From the NCBI GenBank assembly GCA_965230565.1, contig CBDDLH010000012.1, positions 434,001-498,000 of the forward strand: a stretch of DNA of 64,000 nucleotides, read 5' to 3'. Within the stretch, counting starts at the first letter, position 1. Every line of letters starts with the position of its first letter. Below are positions 43,984 through 51,311 of this stretch, piece after piece. The notes under the pieces are model-generated. The model was not told the origin of the DNA. It saw nothing but the letters and a program-made list of their open reading frames with translations, and made no database searches. Both the position numbers and the translations under genes were made by a program. This DNA is from BCD1 sp965230565 (GTDB lineage: Bacteria > Bacteroidota > Bacteroidia > Chitinophagales > Saprospiraceae).

Positions 43984-45084
43984 ATGAAAAAGCTCAATTT
44001 TATTTTAGTAATTGCGCTGATCCTTATGCAGACGTCAGCATTCGCCCAATCAGAACCAGCAGACAGTACAGGACTTCCGGGAGATCATTTCAGTCTACAG
44101 GGAGCCCTGGAAATGTTCAAGACATCAAAATCTCCTGAAGATTTTGAAAAGAAGATCAACCAGGAAGACAATCACGTTAACAATTTGGACCTTAACGAAG
44201 ACGGAGAGATCGATTACATTCGCGTGGAAGATAAGATGGAAGGAGATGTGCACGCCCTGATTCTTCAGGTGCCAATTAACGAAGACGAAGTGCAGGATAT
44301 CGCTGTAATAGAAATTGAAAAAACAGGAGACGAGCATGCCATTTTGCAGATCGTAGGCGATGAAGATATCTACGGCCAGGATGTTTTTGCCGAACCATTT
44401 GAAGAGGAAACGGAAATGGACGGAAAAGGCGGACCTTCCGCAGAAATTACTGTAACCCGGATTGTGGTCAATGTTTGGTTGTGGCCTTCCGTTAGATTTA
44501 TGTATGCTCCGGGCTATCGCGTTTGGGTATCTCCTTATCGTTGGGCAGTTTATCCAAGGTGGTGGAGACCATGGAGACCTCATCCGTGGAGGTGGCATTA
44601 CAACAGGTGTACGGTCTATCATACCCACTATCGGGTAGTACATACACACAGAGTAGTAAATGCTCATCGTGTTTACCGTCCACATCGCAGCGCTTCTGTT
44701 ACCGTCAAAAAACGAACTACTACGGTAGGGGTGAAGAAAACGCAAAGCGGTAAAACTGTGGTTGGTAAGAAAACCACGACGACAACAGTCAAGAAGACTC
44801 CTCAAGGCAATAAAAAAGCAGCTACCAGAACAACCACAAAAAAGGCAGCAGCTAAAAAGCCCAGCGGTAACATCAAAGCCGGTAAAAAAACGACTACTAA
44901 AACGGCTGTGAAAGGTAAAAACAAGACCGGAGTCAAGAAAACTACCACGACAACTAAGGCTGGTAAAAAGAAGAATACTTCCGGAGTCAAAAGAACTAAG
45001 ACAACCACAAAAGCCGGCAAAAAGGGAAATAAATCCGGAGTGAAAAGAACGAAGACCACAACGACCCGCAAGAGAAAGAATTGA
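43984..45084 (+). CDS. Exported protein with EF-hand-like motif and histone-H1-like K/T tail
   Basis: 366 residues. Signal peptide MKKLNFILVIALILMQTSAF, then AQ. An acidic domain (about 25-165) contains one EF-hand-like loop (LDLNEDGEIDYI). It is followed by an aromatic/basic stretch (WVSPYRWAVYPRWWRPWRPH, then His-rich) and then by about 130 residues composed almost only of K, T, G, A, R and V, with repeats such as GVKRTKTTTKAGKK. Such tails resemble histone H1 or Hc1 and bind DNA non-specifically, but here the protein is exported. It could bind extracellular DNA, polyphosphate or acidic polysaccharide. Function unknown. Confidence 0.75.
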   Translation: MKKLNFILVIALILMQTSAFAQSEPADSTGLPGDHFSLQGALEMFKTSKSPEDFEKKINQEDNHVNNLDLNEDGEIDYIRVEDKMEGDVHALILQVPINEDEVQDIAVIEIEKTGDEHAILQIVGDEDIYGQDVFAEPFEEETEMDGKGGPSAEITVTRIVVNVWLWPSVRFMYAPGYRVWVSPYRWAVYPRWWRPWRPHPWRWHYNRCTVYHTHYRVVHTHRVVNAHRVYRPHRSASVTVKKRTTTVGVKKTQSGKTVVGKKTTTTTVKKTPQGNKKAATRTTTKKAAAKKPSGNIKAGKKTTTKTAVKGKNKTGVKKTTTTTKAGKKKNTSGVKRTKTTTKAGKKGNKSGVKRTKTTTTRKRKN

Positions 45085-45116
45085 TGAACCGGGTTGCTAG
45101 TTGTTGATTTGAGGCC

Positions 45117-45148
45117 AGAAATACTTTTTTCTGAAAAATAGTATTTCT
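45117..45148. repeat. Palindrome family AGAAATACT...AGTATTTCT, copy 1
   Basis: AGAAATAC and GTATTTCT arms surround a T6/A5 core. Closely related palindromes occur at 54095-54126 and 60591-60621, each just outside a gene. Confidence 0.8.
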
Positions 45149-45272
45149 TCTTGAAGCCAAAAAGATTCCGAATTTTACCGAAAGGTGGAATTCGGGATTT
45201 TTTTTTGCAAAAAGTTGCCGGATTTATGTCACGTTTTCGTTTTTCGTGGCTTTTATATATGGGGGCTGGGGG

Positions 45273-45348
45273 CAGTGAGGGCCTGACTCTGAGTCAGGCC
45301 CTCACTGAGCAGGAGCAGACCTCCGAGGTTTTAGAAACCTCGGAGGTC
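45273..45348. repeat. Two adjacent long perfect hairpins
   Basis: First: CAGTGAGGGCCTGACT and its exact complement around CTG (about 45272-45306). Second: GACCTCCGAGGTTT and its near-complement around TAG (about 45319-45349). They are GC-rich in an AT-rich gap. Such palindromes recur in intergenic DNA of related genomes as far as I recall; here they may act as terminators or as mobile palindromic repeats. Confidence 0.8.
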
Positions 45349-45463
45349 CAAGGGCGCATGCCAAAAATATGCATTATCTTTCCACGTCAGATTTAAATTC
45401 CTGGCAAGGAAAAATAAATGAATCTGATTTTTGTTGTAATAGGAAAGTCTGAAAAAGAGCAAT

Positions 45464-45916
45464 ATGTTTAAAAAATTTCCCTTTGTTTTAGTTGGTTTAA
45501 TTGTCGGATCTCTCTTAGTGGTATCCTTTTCCATGATGACTTTTCGGAACTCCAAAGATTGTAGCCAATTGGTCATTGATACCTATGAAATCGCTTCGGG
45601 GATTGATGTCCCAAAATTGCAGGAAGCAGATTGTCATTATCTGGAGGAAGAGCGAATAAGAGTCGGTATCTATTTGATCGACACGGAAGCAGTGAATTTG
45701 CAGCAATATATCGAAACAAACGAGCTTTCCCCATTCGATCAAAGTCAGGAACCCGAATTGTGGAGTGCCGGGTTTCTTCAAGATGCTCACGAGCCTTTGC
45801 CTCAGGAAGAGAGTGCGTTATTCTACGCTCAGGGAAGTAATCATCGAAGTAACTGGCAGTGTGTGCTTGAAAAAGAAACCGGAAGGCTCTGGTTTGAGAT
45901 TCAGTGGCTAAATTAA
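45464..45916 (+). CDS. Hypothetical protein with N-terminal membrane anchor
   Basis: 150 residues. One hydrophobic segment (FPFVLVGLIVGSLLVVSFSM) anchors a soluble domain of about 120 residues with no family I recognise (EIASGIDVPKLQEADCHYLE, then ALFYAQGSNHRSNWQCVLEK). Two or three cysteines may form a disulfide outside the cytoplasm. It ends 7 bases before the fatty-acid-hydroxylase gene and is likely co-transcribed with it. Confidence 0.65.
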   Translation: MFKKFPFVLVGLIVGSLLVVSFSMMTFRNSKDCSQLVIDTYEIASGIDVPKLQEADCHYLEEERIRVGIYLIDTEAVNLQQYIETNELSPFDQSQEPELWSAGFLQDAHEPLPQEESALFYAQGSNHRSNWQCVLEKETGRLWFEIQWLN

Positions 45917-45923
45917 GGAGCTT

Positions 45924-46697
45924 ATGACGGAAAAGCTTTTTCCCTATTTTATCGCGGTTATTATTTTGAGCATCATTGGAGAGGCCTGGTATAGTTATCG
46001 GGCCAATAAAGGCTTGTATGATCGAAAAGATACCTGGACCAGTATTGGTCTAGGACTATTGGGTGTGGTGACCCGATTAGTGACAAAAGGACTCAGCCTG
46101 TCACTGTGGTTTGTCTTATTTAAATTGAGCCCTTTTAAGATTGAAACCTCTTTGTTCAGTATAGCCATTTTATTCCTGATGAATGAATTTGTTTATTACT
46201 GGTTTCACAGGATAAGTCACGAGGTGAGGTTTTTCTGGGCCACTCATGTGAACCACCATTCTTCCATGAAGATGAATTTTTCGACCGCTGCCAGAACTCC
46301 TTTTATGAATGCTGTTTATCATACGCTTTTTTGGATACCCTTACCGCTTTTAGGGTTTCATCCGGCGGACATCCTGGCTGTAGAGGTTTTTAGTTTTTTC
46401 TTTGCTTTTTTACAGCATACTACCATAGTGCCTAAACTCGGACTATTGGAGTGGTTTTTGAATACACCGTCACATCACCGCGTGCATCATGCGACCAACC
46501 CACAGTACATAGATAAAAATTACGGGAATGTCCTGATTATATTTGACAGGTTATTTGGCACTTTTGAAGAAGAAAAGGAAAAGCCGGTTTTTGGGTTGAC
46601 TAAAAATGTGGAGGACCGGAGCTTTATCAATATCATTTTCCATGAGTGGAAAGATATCGTGGTAAATGGATACCGGAAACAACCCAAAAAAGACTAG
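45924..46697 (+). CDS. Sterol desaturase / fatty acid hydroxylase superfamily protein
   Basis: 257 residues, four to five membrane helices. The three histidine clusters for the di-iron centre are present: YYWFHRISHE, HVNHHSSMKMNF and SHHRVHHATNPQYIDKNYG. Members hydroxylate or desaturate lipids (sterols, fatty acids, carotenoids, sphingolipids) with O2. Substrate not predictable here. The sequence at its 3' end forms a 14-bp inverted repeat (46670-46683 with 46706-46719). Confidence 0.93.
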   Translation: MTEKLFPYFIAVIILSIIGEAWYSYRANKGLYDRKDTWTSIGLGLLGVVTRLVTKGLSLSLWFVLFKLSPFKIETSLFSIAILFLMNEFVYYWFHRISHEVRFFWATHVNHHSSMKMNFSTAARTPFMNAVYHTLFWIPLPLLGFHPADILAVEVFSFFFAFLQHTTIVPKLGLLEWFLNTPSHHRVHHATNPQYIDKNYGNVLIIFDRLFGTFEEEKEKPVFGLTKNVEDRSFINIIFHEWKDIVVNGYRKQPKKD

Positions 46698-46719
46698 TCG
46701 TAGTAGTTGTTTCCGGTAT
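46670..46719 (+). terminator. Long hairpin spanning the end of the hydroxylase gene
   Basis: ATACCGGAAACAAC (46670-46683) is exactly inverted at 46706-46719, with the stop codon in the loop. The tract after it is A-rich rather than T-rich, so this may be a stability element instead of a terminator. Confidence 0.5.
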
Positions 46720-46744
46720 AAAATCCACTCGTAGCAGAGAAAGA

Positions 46745-46960
46745 TTATCTCTTTCTTTGAGGAAGGTTCTTTTCAACAGGATTATTTTCCAATGGTCTTG
46801 AAGGTCTGGAGAACTTGTCGCTTTTAATCCTGGTCGTGGTTTCGGATTTTTTGAAGATCATTCCCTTAATTCTTTCCAATAAAGGAGATCTTTTGTCATT
46901 ATTGGTTCGGTTATTGTCGAAAGTTCTCCTTACTCGATCCATTTCTGAAAAAGCATTCAT
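46745..46960 (-). CDS. Small basic hypothetical protein
   Basis: 71 residues, very basic and polar (MNAFSEMDRVRRTFDNNRTN, then SPLLERIKGMIFKKSETTTR). No membrane segment and no family recognised. It occupies an otherwise empty gap between a plus-strand gene and the carbonic anhydrase terminator, with no competing frame. It is plausible but unproven. Confidence 0.4.
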   Translation of the reverse strand: MNAFSEMDRVRRTFDNNRTNNDKRSPLLERIKGMIFKKSETTTRIKSDKFSRPSRPLENNPVEKNLPQRKR

Positions 46961-47036
46961 AATATTTAGGTATTTAGTAGTTTGAAAAGCAAAATGTTTT
47001 TATGAGGCGGGATATTTATACAAACAAGTAAAAAGT

Positions 47037-47072
47037 ATCCGCGTCCCTCTCCATCGAGAGGGACAAGCGGAT
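47037..47072 (-). terminator. Terminator of the carbonic anhydrase gene
   Basis: GTCCCTCTC/GAGAGGGAC around CATC, extended by ATCCGC/GCGGAT with a small bulge; a T-rich tract follows in the minus direction. It lies 23 bases beyond the stop. Confidence 0.75.
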
Positions 47073-47094
47073 CATTCAGTGAACTGTAAGTATG

Positions 47095-47745
47095 TTAGAG
47101 AAATTTTACCCTACCTGTTTTGACGTCGTACATAGCTCCCACAATATCGATTTCCCCGTTTTTGTACATGGTATTCAGTACCTCACTATGAGCTTTGATG
47201 TTTTTAATCGTGAATTCAACATTCTTTTCAGCAACTCTATTTACAAATTCAAGATTCTTCGAATTGCGTTCTTCACCTTCCGGTGTTTGGATGGCTTTTA
47301 CCGCAGGCATAATTTTGTCGAGCATCTGCGTGAGTTTACCCAGCTCGGCATTGTCGCAGGCACCTTTCACTGCTCCGCAGGAAGTATGTCCCATCACCAC
47401 AATAACCTTGGATTTGGCTAGTTTGCAGGCAAATTCCAAACTTCCCAAAATGTCGTCGTTGACAAAATTTCCGGCAATTCGTGCATTGAAAATGTCACCG
47501 ATACCCTGGTCAAAAACGACCTCCGTTGGTATCCTGGAATCAATGCAGCTGATAACTGAGGCAAAAGGAAATTGTCCTGTGGCGGTTTGGCCGATCTGGG
47601 CGTGGAAATCACGTTTCAGCATATTGCCATTCATGAATCGCTCATTACCTTCCTTCAGCATGTCAACAGCCATTGACGGAGTGATATTGGCCTGTGAGTC
47701 TGCAGTTTGTGTAACAGCCTGATTTGTGAATGTTGTATTTTCCAT
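47095..47745 (-). CDS. Beta-class carbonic anhydrase
   Basis: 216 residues. Zinc ligands and the Asp-Arg dyad are intact: SCIDSRIPTE (Cys67, Asp69, Arg71) and MGHTSCGAVKGA (His120, Cys123). The N-terminal ~25 residues are an extra polar stretch without signal peptide, so the enzyme is probably cytosolic. It converts CO2 and bicarbonate. The gene follows a SulP transporter after 30 bases on the same strand; such pairs usually act together in bicarbonate uptake. Confidence 0.95.
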   Translation of the reverse strand: MENTTFTNQAVTQTADSQANITPSMAVDMLKEGNERFMNGNMLKRDFHAQIGQTATGQFPFASVISCIDSRIPTEVVFDQGIGDIFNARIAGNFVNDDILGSLEFACKLAKSKVIVVMGHTSCGAVKGACDNAELGKLTQMLDKIMPAVKAIQTPEGEERNSKNLEFVNRVAEKNVEFTIKNIKAHSEVLNTMYKNGEIDIVGAMYDVKTGRVKFL

Positions 47746-47775
47746 GATGGTTAAATTTTTTGTTAGAATAGGTGG

Positions 47776-49404
47776 TTAGTTCAATACGGGTTCCTTCTGA
47801 TTATCCAGGATGTTATTGGCCAAAGCATGTTTGATCTTTTTAACCTGATTTGGAACACCATTGGATTCAAGTTCAATGATCTGGAGATCAATGTCCCTGT
47901 ATTCTGCATTGGTCTCAAATTCCTTGATGATCTCCACCACATCGTTATCGATATAAATAGATTTAGATGCATCGATAATCACCTTGGATCCGTCCTGGAT
48001 CTGACTTAGGGTACGCAAAATGCTTGCCTTGTTGATGAAAGTAACATCTTCTGCCAATTCAAGTCTGATGACCCCGTCTTTCAGGTGTTTGTCTGTCTCG
48101 AAAAGGAAAGGTTTTTTGTAATTGTTATACAAGACGTTCATGATAGCAACTACCAAACCGATACCGATTCCAACGAGCAAATCCGTAAAAACGATACCGA
48201 GAATAGTCACTATAAAGGGGGCAAAGTGTTTTTTGCCAAGGGCATACATTTCTTTAAACAATGATGGCTTCGCGAGTTTGTAACCAACCAGGAAGAGGAT
48301 TGCGGCCAAACTGGCCAATGGGATCAGATTCAATACCTTTGGAATAACCATGGCACATCCAAGCAGGATAACTCCGTGAAGGATTGCCGACATTTTGGTG
48401 CGACCACCGGACTGAATATTTGTTGAACTTCTAACGATTACCTGAGTGATTGGCAAACCTCCGATTAATCCTGAAAGAACATTACCTATGCCCTGCGCTT
48501 TTAATTCGCGGTTAGCCGGAGAAACTCGCTTGTATGGGTCGAGTTTATCAGTTGCCTCAAGACATAATAATGTTTCAAGGGAGGCAACAACAGCAATTGT
48601 TATACCCGTAATCCAGACTGTTGGGTTGGTAATACTTCCAAAAGCAGGGAAAGTGAATTGTCCGAAAAAACCTGAAATGCTATCGGCTACAGGGATAGCA
48701 ACCACTTGTTCCGCTTTCAGATTCAGAGAAGGAATATTCTGAAAAATGAGATTCAAAATTATTCCCAAAGAAACAACTACCAAAGGTCCTTGCACGATCT
48801 GGAACAATTTGATCTTTTTCATAAAAGGTCTTTCCCAAAGAATTAGAATCAGCATGGAAAGAGCGGTGATGATCACAGCTCCGGGGCTGATGGCTTCAAA
48901 CATGTAAAACAATTCGGAAAAGGTATTATGTCCGTCGGGCTGGGTAAATGCAAGACTTCCTTCATAATCTTTGTCATAACCGAAAGCATGAGGGATTTGT
49001 TTGAGAATAATGATTATCCCGATACCAGAAAGCATGCCTTTGATTACGGAAGAAGGGAAATAATATCCGATAATACCAGCTTTGGCGTACCCCAGGATGA
49101 GTTGGATGACTCCTCCGATAACTACAGCCATCAGGAAGATCTCAAAAGCTCCCAATTCCTGAATTGCTGACAATACGATGACAGCCAGTCCTGCTGCCGG
49201 GCCACTAACGCCAAGCTGAGAACCACTTAAGGCGCCAACTACAATTCCACCGACAATCCCGGCAATAATTCCGGAGAACAGTGGAGCTCCAGATGCGAGA
49301 GCAATGCCTAAACAAAGTGGTACGGCTACCAAAAATACCACAATAGAAGCCGGAATGTCGTACTTCAGATTTTTTAAGATTCCATCGTTTTTAGTTGGAC
49401 TCAT
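47776..49404 (-). CDS. SulP-family anion (probable bicarbonate) transporter with STAS domain
   Basis: 542 residues. An N-terminal transmembrane domain (about 15-420) has SulP features: VFLVAVPLCLGIALASGAPL, GIVGGIVVGALSGSQLGVSG and ANRELKAQGIGNVLSGLIGG. The C-terminal STAS domain (about 440-530, VTFINKASILRTLSQI, then IIDASKSIYIDNDVVEIIKE) regulates transport. SulP proteins carry sulfate, bicarbonate or carboxylates; the adjacent carbonic anhydrase favours bicarbonate. Divergent from a TetR gene, with a palindrome in between. Confidence 0.93.
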   Translation of the reverse strand: MSPTKNDGILKNLKYDIPASIVVFLVAVPLCLGIALASGAPLFSGIIAGIVGGIVVGALSGSQLGVSGPAAGLAVIVLSAIQELGAFEIFLMAVVIGGVIQLILGYAKAGIIGYYFPSSVIKGMLSGIGIIIILKQIPHAFGYDKDYEGSLAFTQPDGHNTFSELFYMFEAISPGAVIITALSMLILILWERPFMKKIKLFQIVQGPLVVVSLGIILNLIFQNIPSLNLKAEQVVAIPVADSISGFFGQFTFPAFGSITNPTVWITGITIAVVASLETLLCLEATDKLDPYKRVSPANRELKAQGIGNVLSGLIGGLPITQVIVRSSTNIQSGGRTKMSAILHGVILLGCAMVIPKVLNLIPLASLAAILFLVGYKLAKPSLFKEMYALGKKHFAPFIVTILGIVFTDLLVGIGIGLVVAIMNVLYNNYKKPFLFETDKHLKDGVIRLELAEDVTFINKASILRTLSQIQDGSKVIIDASKSIYIDNDVVEIIKEFETNAEYRDIDLQIIELESNGVPNQVKKIKHALANNILDNQKEPVLN

Positions 49405-49445
49405 AACATTTTGATTTTTAAAATTTCACATAACATTTTCATGTC

Positions 49446-49460
49446 GTGCTGTGACAGCAC
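49446..49460. promoter_or_regulatory. Operator-like perfect palindrome between SulP and TetR genes
   Basis: GTGCTGT-G-ACAGCAC lies 42 bases upstream of the SulP start and about 200 bases upstream of the TetR start. Its size and symmetry fit a TetR-family operator. Confidence 0.5.
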
Positions 49461-49636
49461 AACGAAATTAGCTACAGTTGTAAATGAATAATTGACTAGT
49501 TTTTTACTTCCTGATTTTACTTCAGGATCATTTGCGATGCAAACGTAATAAAAAACTTTTAGAAATAATAGTAATACTATTAATTATTATCACAACGCTT
49601 TAACAACATAAAGCTAAACTTGTTCAAAAAAATGTA

Positions 49637-49644
49637 TACTTTTG
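49637..49644 (+). promoter_or_regulatory. -7 box of the TetR-family gene
   Basis: TACTTTTG fits TAnnTTTG. It lies inside the longest open frame, 21 bases before the ATG at 49665, and so supports the shorter start. Confidence 0.55.
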
Positions 49645-49664
49645 TAAAAAAAAGATCAGCTATA

Positions 49665-50357
49665 ATGTCTGTAGGAATAAAAATTAGTCTTAATGACAAG
49701 CTGTATTTAAGAGACCCCCAGCAAACTTCTCTTGGGCAAAATATCATCAGGCACAGTATTTTGCTCATTGACGAAATCGGTTTTGAGGACTTCAATTTCA
49801 AGAAGTTATCTCATCATATGGGGTCGACGGAAGCTTCTGTTTACAGGTATTTTGAAAACAAGCACCTGTTACTGATTTATTTGGTTTCCTGGTATTGGGA
49901 GTGGGTAAATTACCTGATTGATATCAATACCATGAATATTGAAGATCCGGTCAGAAAATTGGAAAAGACCATTGAAACGGTTGTTTACGCTTCCAAGGAC
50001 AATCCATCTATTGATTACGTCAATGAGAGTGTCTTACACCGGTTGATCATTTCGGAAGGAACCAAAGCATATCATACCAAACTGGTGGATAAAGAGAATC
50101 GCGACGGTTTTTTCCTCAACTACAAACGATTGTCAGAAAAAGTTGCGGATGTGATTCTGGAAGTCAATCCTGAGTTCCCCTATCCACATGCCATGGCCAG
50201 TAACATGTTTGAAATGGCCAACAATCACATTTACTTTGCCTTGCATTTACCCAGGTTGACGGATGTAGCCGTTAAGGATGGAAATTATGATGAGGTGCAA
50301 AAAATGTTGAAATTCTTTGCCTTTTCTTTGTTGAGATGTGATCAAAAGAAAAAATAG
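49665..50357 (+). CDS. TetR-family transcriptional regulator
   Basis: 230 residues from the ATG at 49665 (MSVGIKISLNDKLYLRDPQQ); the frame extends to 49620 but the promoter box lies within that extension. The N-terminal DNA-binding domain reads LGQNIIRHSILLIDEIGFED, then FNFKKLSHHMGSTEASVYRY, then FENKHLLLIYLVSWYWEW, a TetR-type HTH. The C-terminal helical domain has no recognised ligand class. Its position, divergent from the SulP-carbonic anhydrase pair, makes that pair a likely target. Confidence 0.85.
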   Translation: MSVGIKISLNDKLYLRDPQQTSLGQNIIRHSILLIDEIGFEDFNFKKLSHHMGSTEASVYRYFENKHLLLIYLVSWYWEWVNYLIDINTMNIEDPVRKLEKTIETVVYASKDNPSIDYVNESVLHRLIISEGTKAYHTKLVDKENRDGFFLNYKRLSEKVADVILEVNPEFPYPHAMASNMFEMANNHIYFALHLPRLTDVAVKDGNYDEVQKMLKFFAFSLLRCDQKKK

Positions 50358-50374
50358 ACTGATTTTTTATCGTG

Positions 50375-50382
50375 TAATTTTG
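50375..50382 (+). promoter_or_regulatory. -7 box of the ion channel gene
   Basis: TAATTTTG fits TAnnTTTG; it lies 65 bases before the ATG at 50448. No -33 TTTG at the usual distance. Confidence 0.45.
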
Positions 50383-50447
50383 AATCTGGAATAGGTTTGA
50401 AAAAACCAATTTCAGGAGGGGAGGTTTGATAAACACCTGAATTTACT

Positions 50448-51194
50448 ATGCGGACCTACTTAAGAACCATCGTAGAGGACAATACGACCAGGCTGGGAAA
50501 GATTTTTGATTATTCTATCCAGTTCTTGATCCTCTTGTCTCTTGTTACATTTTCATTAGAGACGTTACCGGGAATTTCAAAATCTACTTTTGACCTATTA
50601 AGAGGCATTGAGACCTTTTGTGTGATTGTTTTTTCTGTGGAATACATTCTGAGGATATACGTAGCTGAAAAACCCTTTCGTTACATCTTTAGTTTTTACG
50701 GGTTGATTGATCTCATTGCCATACTGCCATTTTATCTCCCCGGATCAATTGGGTTGAGTTATTTAAGAGTATTCAGAGTGTTCCGTGTTTTCAGAGCCCT
50801 GAAGTTGATCCGGTATAACAGGGCACTTAACAGATTTCATATAGCTGCCAGGATTGTCCGGGAGGAGATCGTTTTGTTTTTCATTGTTACGAGCATACTG
50901 ATGTTTCTAACCGCAGCAGGAATTTATTTCTTTGAAAATGAAGCCCAGCCCGATGAGTTTGCCTCGATATTTCATAGTTTATGGTGGGCGGTTGTTACCC
51001 TGACAACCGTCGGTTACGGAGATGTTTACCCCATTACAATGGGAGGCAAGATGTTTACTTTTTTTGTACTCGTTATCGGTGTAGGGATTGTAACAGTGCC
51101 GGCGGGATTAGTAGCCACTGCACTTTCCAAAGCCAGGGAAATCCAAAGGGTTGAATTAAAGGCCGCTGGTATTGAAATCGATGAGGAATACTGA
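50448..51194 (+). CDS. Voltage-gated-type potassium channel
   Basis: 248 residues, six membrane segments. S4 carries regularly spaced arginines (YLRVFRVFRVFRALKLIRYN), and the pore loop has the K+ selectivity filter TTVGYGDVYP. So this is a Kv-like tetrameric channel of the inner membrane. No cyclic-nucleotide or RCK domain follows; only a short charged tail (ALSKAREIQRVELKAAGIEI). A role in membrane potential or K+ balance is inferred. Transcription appears monocistronic. Confidence 0.95.
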   Translation: MRTYLRTIVEDNTTRLGKIFDYSIQFLILLSLVTFSLETLPGISKSTFDLLRGIETFCVIVFSVEYILRIYVAEKPFRYIFSFYGLIDLIAILPFYLPGSIGLSYLRVFRVFRVFRALKLIRYNRALNRFHIAARIVREEIVLFFIVTSILMFLTAAGIYFFENEAQPDEFASIFHSLWWAVVTLTTVGYGDVYPITMGGKMFTFFVLVIGVGIVTVPAGLVATALSKAREIQRVELKAAGIEIDEEY

Positions 51195-51195
51195 T

Positions 51196-51237
51196 AAAAA
51201 AAACTACGGGTTGCAAGGTAGTAAACCTGCAACCCGT
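51196..51237 (-). terminator. Terminator of clpB
   Basis: ACGGGTTGCA (51206-51215) pairs with 51228-51237, with three more base pairs after a one-base bulge. In the minus direction a run of U follows, so it serves clpB; the heptamer repeat lies between it and the clpB stop. Confidence 0.75.
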
Positions 51238-51300
51238 AACTAGCAACTAGCAACTAGCAACTAGCAACTAGCAACTAGCAACTAGCAACTAGCAACTAGT
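51238..51300. repeat. Nine perfect tandem heptamers AACTAGC
   Basis: 63 bases made of nine AACTAGC units (the last ends in T). It is the most regular member of the heptamer family found at 14475, 19247 and 54073. Confidence 0.95.
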
Positions 51301-51311
51301 AACCCACAACC

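Larger units (their letters stand above)
45085..45463. other. Intergenic region with three inverted repeats
   Basis: Contains the palindrome at 45117-45148 and two long hairpins at 45273-45305 and 45320-45348, described separately. No gene is visible in it. Confidence 0.6.

Noticed and set aside
44125..45071. Minus-strand ORFs of 226 and 89 codons opposite the H1-like protein
   Set aside because: Low-complexity antisense reads of the repetitive tail and of the acidic domain; no start context or homology.
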